Shown here in pieces: positions 52,714-61,594 of a DNA stretch of 64,000 nt (within the stretch, counting starts at the first letter, position 1; the number at the start of each line of letters is the position of its first letter). The notes under the pieces were generated by a model that searched no databases, had not been told where the DNA came from, and saw only the letters and a list, made by a program, of their open reading frames with translations. The translations under genes were made by a program, and so were the position numbers. The stretch spans positions 725,625 through 789,624 of the forward strand of contig NZ_FPBF01000001.1 of the NCBI RefSeq assembly GCF_900116615.1, given 5' to 3'. The stretch is from Algoriphagus locisalis (GTDB lineage: Bacteria; Bacteroidota; Bacteroidia; Cytophagales; Cyclobacteriaceae).

Positions 52714-55700
52714 TTACTTCATCTGTACAATATCCATCAGCTTTTCATAGCTGCTTACTTTTGAGAATTTTACTACTCCACCACTGATTGTGTCAAAGTG
52801 CTTTTCGGCACAGTGGATTTTAAGCTTTTCTATCTCCCTTAAATCCATATCGGAATCGGAACCCTTGGTTTCGGCCACAAAGTAGATGTGACGAACTTTG
52901 TCCTTGTCCAGGACTATAGCCCAATCAGGGCTGTATTTGGCTACTGGTGTGGAAACATAAAAGCTCTTCGGAAGCTTTGCATAGACTACCACCTCTGTAC
53001 TGTTTTCCAATGCTTTGGCAAAATCAGCCTCAATCTTAGAATCCGAAGTCAAGTAGTCATAGACATGCTTTTTAAGCAGTTCTGATTGGCGTAGCGCATG
53101 CTTATCATTTGTGAATACAGTTTTTGCATCATGACAGCCTTCCACTTTGTGATAGACAATATTGTTGATGATCAGGCTGGCCTTGACTTCATTGATCAGT
53201 TTGCTGGATCTGGCGATAAACTCTTCCGGATTTTTGCGGATCAGTAGGAATTTCTCTTCATGAATAGCTTTGAGAATTGCCACTATGGTTCTTCTAGTGA
53301 GATGGGTCAAGGCTTCTATTTCACCTATGACATCATAGACTGAATTGGCATACAAATCATTTTTGAGTTTTAAGGATTCTCGCTTGGATTCTTTTACCAA
53401 GTTGCCATGTTCCATTTCTGCCTTCGTACCTTCCTGTAGCTCTCCCGTTTTTACTTCATAGATTCGGTCGCTGATATGAAGCTGGGCATTGATGCGGTTT
53501 TTACTGTCTTGGATCAGCTTTTCCGTATCAAAGTTGACTTCATAGACCGTCTTGAGATTGATTTTGTCCCAAAGCTCCTGAAATTCCTTTTTGGCAAAAT
53601 TGGCATTGGTATCCAGTATAATGGTTTGCCTCTCGTCTTCTGGTTTGAAGGCTTCTCCTGTGTAAACAGATTTGAGCAATTTGCTAATGGAATCCCGATA
53701 GGGCTCAAGAGTGAGTGGTAGAGGCATTTTGTTTTGTTCAATCAGCTCCCTGCCTTCTGGTGTTATTTTGTCCTCTTCGTTAATGATGTCATGCTTGTAA
53801 AGAAGCTTATTCAGTTTTTTCGCATCCTCTTCTGTGAGACGGTGAGTTTCTTCTTGCTTATTTGTCACGAGTTTCCCAACAAAATACTCTACCTCTGCCC
53901 GTTGCGGTCGGTCTTTAAGAGTAGCTGCGATTTCATTTTGAAGCCCTTTGGCAAAGGCCTCATAGCTTTCAGAAGCGATGACGGTCAACTTATTGATCTC
54001 GTGAATCTGATCACCAACCAACTCATAATCCTGGCGTACTCCTCGCTTATCCACACAAAGGCGCATTCCACGGCCTACTTCCTGCCGTCTCCGAGTTTGG
54101 CTTCCGCTATCGGCATTTTTAAGCGCACAGATCTGGAATACATTGGGATTGTCCCAACCTTCTTTCAGGGCGGAGTGGGAAAAAATAAAGCGAACAGGCT
54201 CTTCGAAGCTCATCAGCTTCTCCTTGTCCTTCATGATTAAATCGTAAGCTGAGGTATCATCTGAATCCTCACTTCCTCTTTTTACTGTAGGGTCAATGGA
54301 TTTCCCCTTTTTATCAATTGAGAAGTAACCCTCATGTACCCGATGGGCTTCATCCCTTGTTAGATATTCAGGATAAGCTTTTGGAAGACCTGCCTGTCCT
54401 GTAGGCAGGTATCCTCGATGTACTTTGCTGGGGTCTGTTTCTTCCAGATAACCATTGTAGTCTGCCCTGAAAAGATCCAAAAATTCACTTCTTAGCTTAT
54501 TATATTCCTCTTCGAAGATTTTGGCATATTCTCCCAATAACTTTTCTCCTTCCTCGTCATAGAGGCGGTACTTTTCTACAGAGTCTATAAAAAAGAGACT
54601 GAGAACTTTAATTCCTTGTCCAAAGAGTTGCTTTTCTTTTTGAAGGTGAGACTGAATCGTTTCCCGAATTTGGACTCTCCGAAATGCGTTTTCGTCTTTG
54701 TCGTTTAGAATGTCCCCAGGTAAAATATCTTGACCATTAATCACCACCTTGTTCAGATAGCCATTGATTTCGGTAATTGTATGGTTTTTATATACAGGGA
54801 GGTCTCCTGACAATTCATACAGATTTGCTCCTTCGGGCAATTTTTGTCTTACCTTCTTGATTCCTTCTCCAACTCGCTTTTCAAATTCTAATACTGCAAA
54901 GGGAGGCTTACTCGTACTTAAGGATATATGTTCCAGGTACAAGTAGCCGGTGGTACCAGTGGAGCCTTTGAGATTGATACCTTTGACCTGGATCTTCTTT
55001 ACCAAATGCTGGTTATATGCATCCAATGCATCCAATCGGTAAACCTTATTATATTCTTCTCCTTGAGCGTGAGTAGCTGAATATCTTAGTGTAAACAAAG
55101 GATTAAAGCCCTGCATACTGTCCAAGGTTTTAGATCCTTGTTTTCCAACGGATTGTGGTTCATCGATAATCAGTATTGGATTGGTCTGGGCAATAATATC
55201 AATAGGACGTCTAGTACCAAATTGATCCAATTCCCGATAAATTCTATTCCCGGCATTTTCCTTGAGTTCACCTGTTTTTTTATCGTATTGAGGGGAGGAG
55301 AATGCCTGTGTATTGATGATCATCACAGAGATCCTGCTATCGGAGGCAAAATTATCAATATCCTCAGCCCGGCCTGAATTGTAAATAAAAGGCTTGATCT
55401 TGTGCCCATACAATTCCTGAAAGTGATCTTGGGTCACTTCAAAAGATTTGAAAACTCCTTCTCGGATGGCTATGCTGGGAACAACCACGATAAATTTGCT
55501 CCACCCGTAGCTTTTATGCAATTCATACATCGTGCGGATATAGGTATAGGTCTTGCCTGTACCTGTCTCCATTTCTATGGTCAGATTATAGCCCAGTTTA
55601 ACTCCTTTAGGTCTTTCAATCTGTTGACTCTCGTTTAAGTTGTTCAATTTTTGGACTTCCTGTATGTTTTTCAGCACACTAGCTTCCGAAACTTTGATGG

Positions 55701-55911
55701 GACTATTTCGGTATCCAATATCTTCCAAAACTTCGGCTTCAAAAACCGAAGCCTGAACGGCACCGCTGGCCGCCTGTTTCGCTTTTTTGATCAGGTTTTT
55801 GCTTCGCTCTAAAGTAAACCGATTTGTCTTTGGCTCTTGCCCCTTAAAGCAGTCCACAACGGCTCTTACCGCTTGAATCTGAAATTCTTGTTCTTTGAAT
55901 TGGAGTTTCAT
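52714..55911 (-). CDS. res: Type III restriction enzyme, Res subunit
   Basis: 1065 aa. Superfamily-2 helicase: Walker A METGTGKTYTYIRTM, DEAH-like LIIDEPQSVG, LRYSATHA, and motifs V-VI FSHSALKEGWDNPNVFQICALKN...RRRQEVGRGMRLC. A C-terminal nuclease is visible as PDWAIVLDKDKVRHIYFVAETKG (PD...ExK). It cuts DNA after translocation when paired with Mod. A palindromic repeat is inserted in frame near 54388, adding PTGQAGL after RGYL. The start overlaps the AlbA_2 stop by 4 bp. Confidence 0.94.
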   Translation of the reverse strand: MKLQFKEQEFQIQAVRAVVDCFKGQEPKTNRFTLERSKNLIKKAKQAASGAVQASVFEAEVLEDIGYRNSPIKVSEASVLKNIQEVQKLNNLNESQQIERPKGVKLGYNLTIEMETGTGKTYTYIRTMYELHKSYGWSKFIVVVPSIAIREGVFKSFEVTQDHFQELYGHKIKPFIYNSGRAEDIDNFASDSRISVMIINTQAFSSPQYDKKTGELKENAGNRIYRELDQFGTRRPIDIIAQTNPILIIDEPQSVGKQGSKTLDSMQGFNPLFTLRYSATHAQGEEYNKVYRLDALDAYNQHLVKKIQVKGINLKGSTGTTGYLYLEHISLSTSKPPFAVLEFEKRVGEGIKKVRQKLPEGANLYELSGDLPVYKNHTITEINGYLNKVVINGQDILPGDILNDKDENAFRRVQIRETIQSHLQKEKQLFGQGIKVLSLFFIDSVEKYRLYDEEGEKLLGEYAKIFEEEYNKLRSEFLDLFRADYNGYLEETDPSKVHRGYLPTGQAGLPKAYPEYLTRDEAHRVHEGYFSIDKKGKSIDPTVKRGSEDSDDTSAYDLIMKDKEKLMSFEEPVRFIFSHSALKEGWDNPNVFQICALKNADSGSQTRRRQEVGRGMRLCVDKRGVRQDYELVGDQIHEINKLTVIASESYEAFAKGLQNEIAATLKDRPQRAEVEYFVGKLVTNKQEETHRLTEEDAKKLNKLLYKHDIINEEDKITPEGRELIEQNKMPLPLTLEPYRDSISKLLKSVYTGEAFKPEDERQTIILDTNANFAKKEFQELWDKINLKTVYEVNFDTEKLIQDSKNRINAQLHISDRIYEVKTGELQEGTKAEMEHGNLVKESKRESLKLKNDLYANSVYDVIGEIEALTHLTRRTIVAILKAIHEEKFLLIRKNPEEFIARSSKLINEVKASLIINNIVYHKVEGCHDAKTVFTNDKHALRQSELLKKHVYDYLTSDSKIEADFAKALENSTEVVVYAKLPKSFYVSTPVAKYSPDWAIVLDKDKVRHIYFVAETKGSDSDMDLREIEKLKIHCAEKHFDTISGGVVKFSKVSSYEKLMDIVQMK
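54388..54410. repeat. Palindromic mini-repeat inside res
   Basis: ACCTGCCT-GTCCTGT-AGGCAGGT, perfect 8-bp arms, with the frame kept. On the minus strand it encodes LPTGQAGL. The same kind of palindrome occurs outside genes at 3232 and 14369. A self-spreading palindromic element is likely, comparable in idea to Rickettsia palindromic elements. Confidence 0.7.
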
Positions 55912-57818
55912 TTTCTGCTTTTAATGGTTTTATAAGCTTGTTGTGGGTGGTTTGGCATTTCAGGGATGGTGTATTCAAGTTCTCCTTTTCTGATCATTGG
56001 AGACAAATATTTTCTCTTGAAGTAACTTTCCTCTTTGTCAAAATACTTGGCAATATCGTTTGCCTTATGCGGTTTATGAGAACAGATCTTTTGGATCAGT
56101 TTCTCTATTCTGCTACTATTATTTACCCGTTTCCCCAATGAATTAATTTCTTTCATTAGCTCCTGTGTTAGCCCTAACTCATCAGCTGAATTTGTGGAAG
56201 CTGGTGTGTTAAGAGAATTAGCTGGTGTGTTAAGGGAAGGAACTGGTGCACTTAAATCATGAGCTTGTGTACTTACATCAGGAGCTGGTGTACTTAACTC
56301 ATGAGGTTGTGCACTTATTTCAGAAGCTTGGGTATTTGCACCAAATGAGAAATAAGTTCCGGGAACATAGTATGTGGCTTTGCCTTTCCCTTTTTGATTT
56401 AGGATTTCTTTTTTCCGTAAGTCTCTCAGATCTGCGCTCGCTTTTAAAGTGTCCACACTATTGACTTGCCTAAATGCAGAATTGTCAATTGCTCCGGTTT
56501 CTTTGATGAATATCAAAGCCCTTTTTTGATCTTCGTTCAATTCAAATGATTCGAAAGTGGAAAGCCACTTCACATCCTCAGTCCCCAAGAAATGATGCAA
56601 TAGCAGTCGGGTAGTAAATAGATTTCTTCCATGATCACTTTCAAAAGTAGGAGGGAGCAAGTTCGATTTTTCCATCAATGCCCTCATGGTCCGAATTCCA
56701 GAGCCCTTAGTTTCTGCCAAGTTGGTTTCATGAAAAACCGCTGCGATGTACGGATTCCGATTTTTAGAACCTGGTTCTCCCAAGTGGTCTTCCGGCTTCA
56801 GAGAAAATCCAGGATTTTTGATTTCCAACCTGTTTCCGTACCGTAAAATCTGTATGGGCTGGTTTTCCCGATATGTTCTATGAATTAAGGCATTTACAAT
56901 GGCCTCACGAAGAACTCTAGTTGGCAATCCTATGCTTGCAGCTTGTAGTTCTCCCTCAGCGAGAAGAAAGCCTTTAGGCAAATCATCGGTTATCTGGCTA
57001 AAGACACGCTGCACCATCTCCAACAAGGAACCGCGCATATCAATGGTGGTGAAACGGTTTTCAGGATCTTCCACCCATTCATTTCCAGGAATCCGGATAT
57101 AATCCACCCGAACCATGGGTAACAATCTCCGGTGTGAAGGTCTTTTGCCAAAAAGCAAAAGTCCAGCGTATGTCAAGTAGGTCTGACCGTTCTCTTTTTT
57201 AATACAGCCGAGAGAATGCAGTAAGTCTGTATCGCTGTATTGCAATTCTTCCGCAAAAGGATTAATCTTAGAACGTAAATTTTTATAGAGCTCTACTGCC
57301 GACTCACTCACATCATCCCATGAAGAATCCTTTACAATGGTGCTATCAAGAGAGTCTTCTTTATTATAGAAAACAAAAAGATCATCTTCGGTGCAACGCT
57401 GATCACTGCTACCGATCCTTCTGTAGGCTCCCCGTGGAAGGCCGTCATTTTTGAAATAAACAGGTTTTTGTCCATCAGCCAACTCCTGTACATGAATTAC
57501 AATAACATTCTTGTCACCAATTCGCTCTACTGTAATATCAGGCCTGATTGGCTGATTGAATATCGAAGCACATTGGGTGCTGAGATCCAACTGCAATTTG
57601 TCAGTCTGCTCGACGCCTGTCGCGATGTAGGAGGGGAAGAGGGACATTTCTTCCTGCTCCACACCCAAAAGTATATATCCGTTTTCCAGACCGGGTTCAT
57701 TGCAAAAAGCACAAATAGTCTCCATCACCGATCTGTCAATGGCAGAGCCTTTTTTTGCCTCTATCCAAGTGCATTCATCAGTGAGATTCAATTGTTTAAT
57801 TAGTTCTTTTGCAGTCAT
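55908..57818 (-). CDS. AlbA_2/Schlafen-like ATP-binding regulator
   Basis: 636 aa. N-terminal AlbA_2 (Schlafen-type) domain (about 12-140: CTWIEAKKGSAIDRSVMETICAFCNE, GYILLGVEQEE), a central HATPase-like part (about 300-400: LREAIVNALIHRTYRENQPIQI, RLEIKNPGFSLKPEDH), winged-helix segments near 430-480 and the end, and a linker of six 7-residue repeats (501-542). Such proteins are often called ATP-dependent DNA helicase or regulator and are common between mod and res in this gene set. 1 bp after mod. Confidence 0.85.
   Translation of the reverse strand: MTAKELIKQLNLTDECTWIEAKKGSAIDRSVMETICAFCNEPGLENGYILLGVEQEEMSLFPSYIATGVEQTDKLQLDLSTQCASIFNQPIRPDITVERIGDKNVIVIHVQELADGQKPVYFKNDGLPRGAYRRIGSSDQRCTEDDLFVFYNKEDSLDSTIVKDSSWDDVSESAVELYKNLRSKINPFAEELQYSDTDLLHSLGCIKKENGQTYLTYAGLLLFGKRPSHRRLLPMVRVDYIRIPGNEWVEDPENRFTTIDMRGSLLEMVQRVFSQITDDLPKGFLLAEGELQAASIGLPTRVLREAIVNALIHRTYRENQPIQILRYGNRLEIKNPGFSLKPEDHLGEPGSKNRNPYIAAVFHETNLAETKGSGIRTMRALMEKSNLLPPTFESDHGRNLFTTRLLLHHFLGTEDVKWLSTFESFELNEDQKRALIFIKETGAIDNSAFRQVNSVDTLKASADLRDLRKKEILNQKGKGKATYYVPGTYFSFGANTQASEISAQPHELSTPAPDVSTQAHDLSAPVPSLNTPANSLNTPASTNSADELGLTQELMKEINSLGKRVNNSSRIEKLIQKICSHKPHKANDIAKYFDKEESYFKRKYLSPMIRKGELEYTIPEMPNHPQQAYKTIKSRK
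56193..56318 (-). repeat. 21-bp minisatellite encoding 7-residue repeats
   Basis: Six degenerate units: ISAQPHE, LSTPAPD, VSTQAHD, LSAPVPS, LNTPANS, LNTPAST. Copy-number changes would keep frame and vary linker length in the AlbA_2 protein. Confidence 0.6.
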
Positions 57819-57819
57819 A

Positions 57820-59727
57820 TCAGATCACTTTCATTTCTGTTTCTGGACTAAGCTGCTTTAGAAGTTGGCGGACATTCACCTTGGCAGTATCGTTTTTGAA
57901 TCCGCTATCCCGGAATACCACTCGAAGAGGGGAGTCCTTGGCGATCTCCTTGGCAAAGTCCTCATCGATCCCTGAATCAAAGCAAGCATAAAGGGAGTTT
58001 TCAGCCACTTGATAGACTTTCTTTCCTGAAATTTCTATAGTGCTGATCTTCAGGCTAAGAGGAAGTCCCCAATCCAATAGAATCTGTGTCAATAAATCAT
58101 CCGGGCTACGGTCTGGCTTGATATTGTCAGCAAAGGCATCCAACTGGCTCTGCTGATAGTCTTGTGGACGGTAGTACACATCCTGCATATTGCTGCTGTC
58201 CAGACGATAAACTCGGAAGCCATAATCCTGTTTATCAGTAAAGTCAGCAAACAAACCGTCTTTTTTAACCTTTTCTAATTTCTCTTCTTTGATTTTTTTG
58301 GCAGCTCGACGGATACGATCTTTACCTATTTCACAGATATTTTTGTAGCCAGCTTTACAAGCTTCTGATTTTTCATCAATCGGTTCTGGTAATTGAACTT
58401 GAATGAATTTCCTTTTTCCACCGTCTTCTGCATTCAGTTGCATCGTAGCGTGGGCAGTGGTGGCAGAACCGGAATAAAAGTCCAATATTATATCATCAGC
58501 TCCCAATGTTCCTTGTTTTATAAGAATTTCAATCAAACTTACTGGTTTTGGAAAATCAAAATATTTTTTACCAAATAAGTCACGAACTTCACGACTACCA
58601 TTTAATGTGAAACCTGCAGATTCAGGAAGAATTGAAGAAAGTCCAGTAAACCGACTAGATAATTCAGTTAAGAATTTTTTTTCTCTTGGCCGTCCATCTT
58701 TTTTCTTAGGAAAAACAATCCGTTCTTCATCAATTTTTTTGGACATTGTTTCAACGGAGTATCTCCAACCTGTATCTGGTGGACAAGAAAATTCATTCCC
58801 TGTTTTAGGGTCAAAAATTGAATAGTGAAGATTTGGTCTTTGTGAGGCATTTGCTAGTCCTAAAATACTATTACTCATCCATGGACCTCTTGGATCATTG
58901 TCGGGGTTTGAGTATTTATTTAGGCTTATTTCCTTTCCAAGTAAAGAAAAATTTTCCATGCGTTTAGAATAAGATAAAATTGCCTCATGATCTATTGACG
59001 CATTATTTTTATTTCGACTATCAACAATTTGTCTCGACTTCCAAATTAGTTCAGTAACAAAATTATCTTCTCCAAATATTTCATCACATAATTTTCTAAG
59101 ATTATGGACTTCATTATTATCTATAGAAATGAAAATAACACCTCCTTCAATTAATAGATTTCTAGCCAATTTCAGCCTTGGATACATCATACTTAGCCAG
59201 TCAGAATGATATCGTCCAGCTGTTGCAGGATTGTCCTTCAATCCAGAAAGAATATTGCCTTTGTCATCTATTATTCCGCTGTCCAAGTTTGATACTTTTG
59301 ATTCTTTTTTAAAGTTGTCTACATAGACAAAATCATTTCCAGTATTGTACGGAGGATCGATATAGATCATTTTGATCTTTCCGAGATAGCTTTCCTGAAG
59401 CAGCTTGAGAACTTCCAAATTGTCACCTTCGATATAGATATTCTCTGTGGTTTCGAAGTCTACGGAGTCCTCGCGTACTGGACGCAGAGTCTTGGTAGTT
59501 GGCAAGTTGGCCGTGACGATGGCTTCTTTTTTACCTGGCCACTCTAAACGGTATCGTTCTTTGTTGCCTTCCACCACGGCATGACTAAGTTCCTGCTTAA
59601 GTAGATCGAAGTCTATCGCCTTGCCTTCGGCAGATTCCGTCACACAGTTTGGAAAAAGGTCGGCCAGCTTATCAAAATTTGAGTTGACTATATCTGTGGA
59701 CTTCATGTCCAGTTTATCGATTGTCAT
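57820..59727 (-). CDS. mod: Type III DNA methyltransferase, Mod subunit
   Basis: 635 aa. Adenine-N6 methyltransferase with motif IV DPPY (124-127, IYIDPPYNTGNDFVYVD) before the SAM motif FYSGSATTAHA (about 420-435), i.e. the beta-class order usual for type III Mod. The middle section between them holds the target-recognition domain and is AT-richer than both ends, suggesting exchange. It methylates the site that Res recognises through this subunit. Starts 13 bp after the XRE regulator. Confidence 0.93.
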   Translation of the reverse strand: MTIDKLDMKSTDIVNSNFDKLADLFPNCVTESAEGKAIDFDLLKQELSHAVVEGNKERYRLEWPGKKEAIVTANLPTTKTLRPVREDSVDFETTENIYIEGDNLEVLKLLQESYLGKIKMIYIDPPYNTGNDFVYVDNFKKESKVSNLDSGIIDDKGNILSGLKDNPATAGRYHSDWLSMMYPRLKLARNLLIEGGVIFISIDNNEVHNLRKLCDEIFGEDNFVTELIWKSRQIVDSRNKNNASIDHEAILSYSKRMENFSLLGKEISLNKYSNPDNDPRGPWMSNSILGLANASQRPNLHYSIFDPKTGNEFSCPPDTGWRYSVETMSKKIDEERIVFPKKKDGRPREKKFLTELSSRFTGLSSILPESAGFTLNGSREVRDLFGKKYFDFPKPVSLIEILIKQGTLGADDIILDFYSGSATTAHATMQLNAEDGGKRKFIQVQLPEPIDEKSEACKAGYKNICEIGKDRIRRAAKKIKEEKLEKVKKDGLFADFTDKQDYGFRVYRLDSSNMQDVYYRPQDYQQSQLDAFADNIKPDRSPDDLLTQILLDWGLPLSLKISTIEISGKKVYQVAENSLYACFDSGIDEDFAKEIAKDSPLRVVFRDSGFKNDTAKVNVRQLLKQLSPETEMKVI

Positions 59728-59740
59728 CGCGATTTAGAGT

Positions 59741-60025
59741 TTATAGGGATTGTTGATAGGTTGTTAGAGCCAGATTCAAGGCTTCAGAGATGTAGGCTTC
59801 TCCTTCTGTTGATTTCAGGATTCTGTCTGCAAGCCAGAGCGTGAGGAGTTCCTTTTCGCTTTGATGGAAGATTTTGGCCAGTTCCAGGATTTCTTCCTTA
59901 CGGAACTGCCTGTCTCCACGCTCCATTTTGCTCAGTAATGCGGTATCCATATCCAGTTGGGCAGCCAGTTGCCGAAGCAGGATATTTTCCCCTTCCCGAA
60001 GCTCCCTGATTCTATCTCCTATCAT
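59741..60025 (-). CDS. XRE-family regulator of the type III operon
   Basis: 94 aa. HTH at the N-terminus (GDRIRELREGENILLRQLAAQLDMDTALLSKMERGDRQF) and an acidic, helical tail. Small XRE proteins in first position of restriction-modification operons act as controller (C) proteins in many systems. Candidate operator repeats lie 20-40 bp upstream. Starts the long minus-strand operon. Confidence 0.85.
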   Translation of the reverse strand: MIGDRIRELREGENILLRQLAAQLDMDTALLSKMERGDRQFRKEEILELAKIFHQSEKELLTLWLADRILKSTEGEAYISEALNLALTTYQQSL

Positions 60026-60045
60026 TTTATAGTCTATTTGCTTAT

Positions 60046-60065
60046 TGACTTGACAAATTTTGACT
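60046..60065. promoter_or_regulatory. Candidate operator: three TTGAC units
   Basis: TTGAC at 60046, 60051 and 60061, read as GTCAA on the minus strand, 20-40 bp before the XRE ATG. Spaced repeats upstream of a controller gene fit an autoregulatory site. Confidence 0.35.
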
Positions 60066-60240
60066 AAAATAAAAAATTGCCGGACAAATCCAGCAGGAGG
60101 TATTGAGAATTATTAAGAGATTTTAATATATTTTTTTAAATGATTTGACGAAACATTCCAGCTCAATGATTTAGACTTCATGTACTCATTATTCAATCAA
60201 TATCCTGAAAGAGGGGATAACATCAAAAGTGTTTCTGAGA

Positions 60241-61380
60241 TTAAGATTTTCCACCAAAGATTTTGATTCCGAAACCGAGACCTAGGCCAATCCAGGTCTT
60301 ATTGTTGAAGTACCAATTTTCCGATGCTGGGCCAATGATGGCATCCCTACCCATAAAAAATCCAAGATTAATCTCTCGATAAGACGCCATCAATCCTTAG
60401 CCATAGGAGGCGGCGAGTTGGGTCGATTCTATGATTTGGTATTCAGTACTATTGTTTTTCGTAATTCCGACAGCGGTAGGACCAAAAAAACCGGCTACCT
60501 CGAAACTGAAACTTTTGTGGTTTCTAGATTTGTCATCATAAAAACGATTTCTTCCCCATTTTCTCCCGAAATACAGGCCGGCATTGATTCCGACACTCGT
60601 TTCATTTTCAACTATACGCTCTACCGTTTCTGGTTGCCAATCATTGGGAGCATCTACAGGTCTTTCCTGAACGGCCGTAAATTCTCCGCCGTTTCGGAAT
60701 TTCAGTGGGATTGTCGTTACTCCCCATTCCCATGTGGCATAAGGAAAGGAACGGTATTTTTTAACATCGCCTAGTGTTTTCCTCCGATTAATTTCAAGAA
60801 AAAAGTAAGAGTTCTTATTTATCGGAAAAGAGGGATCTATGTAAACAACCCCCTGAGTTGAATCCAAACTGGTGGTATCTGTTGATTGAAAAGCTCCTTC
60901 AGTCTTTTTCTTTTGCTCAAATCCCCAAAAATCTACGATTAGGATATTTTCTTCTCCTTTTTCCTCTGAAGGGGTGATGTTGGCTTTAAGTTTAGAAGGC
61001 CATAGCCATTTCGAATATTGTTTTCTTGAATATTCCTTAATTGCCACTTGCTCAGTTACATACTTTTCTTTCCGGTATTTTAATAGAATCACCGTGTCAG
61101 ACGAGCTGGTGCTCATTACTTTTTGAATTGAAACCAATTCTCCGCCTTCTAACAGTTTTGGTAAATGATAGTCTGCTTCAAGTAAAGGGATTTCCAAAGT
61201 AATGTCTTGAAAACCAATACTTTTCTTGTACTTCAAGTGTAAGGGATGATCGGAAGTCCAAGGGAGGATCTGATAGTTGTTTTTGATTTTGTAGTGAAAC
61301 CCACTTTCTAATTGAGCATGCGTCAAAGAGGGTAAAAGCGCCAGCAAAAGAATCCAAAGAATTTTTTTTGACTTTTTCAT
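60241..61380 (-). pseudogene. Secreted beta-barrel-like protein, broken by an in-frame stop
   Basis: Signal peptide (ILWILLLALLPSLTHA) and a C-terminal half typical of a small outer-membrane barrel. Translation stops at 60397 (327 aa, ending TQLAASYG), but the same frame continues without a gap for 51 more residues: GLMASYREINLGFFMGRDAI through GFGIKIFGGKS to a second stop at 60241. The TAA (GGC TAA GGA) is one base from a tyrosine codon. It could be a pseudogene, read-through, or a sequencing error. It lies in the mobile-element region between the relaxase and the type III operon. Confidence 0.6.
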
Positions 61381-61594
61381 ATGATAGGTTTAAAAGGTAT
61401 ATACAAAAAGGTAGGAAACTATTTTTAAAATAATTAGTTGAATTCAGAAATTGGTTTAAAATTCTTAATATCTGGAAGTTAGGACCTTGATTGTGGATTA
61501 GTTCACTATCTCGAATATATCTTGATGAGTATATCCAGATATAAACATATATACATATAGATGTATCTAGATATCTGTCGATTTAATCATCATT

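Noticed and set aside
53734-54240. 168-codon plus-strand frame within res
   Set aside because: Opposite-strand shadow of a well-supported Res protein; no own features.
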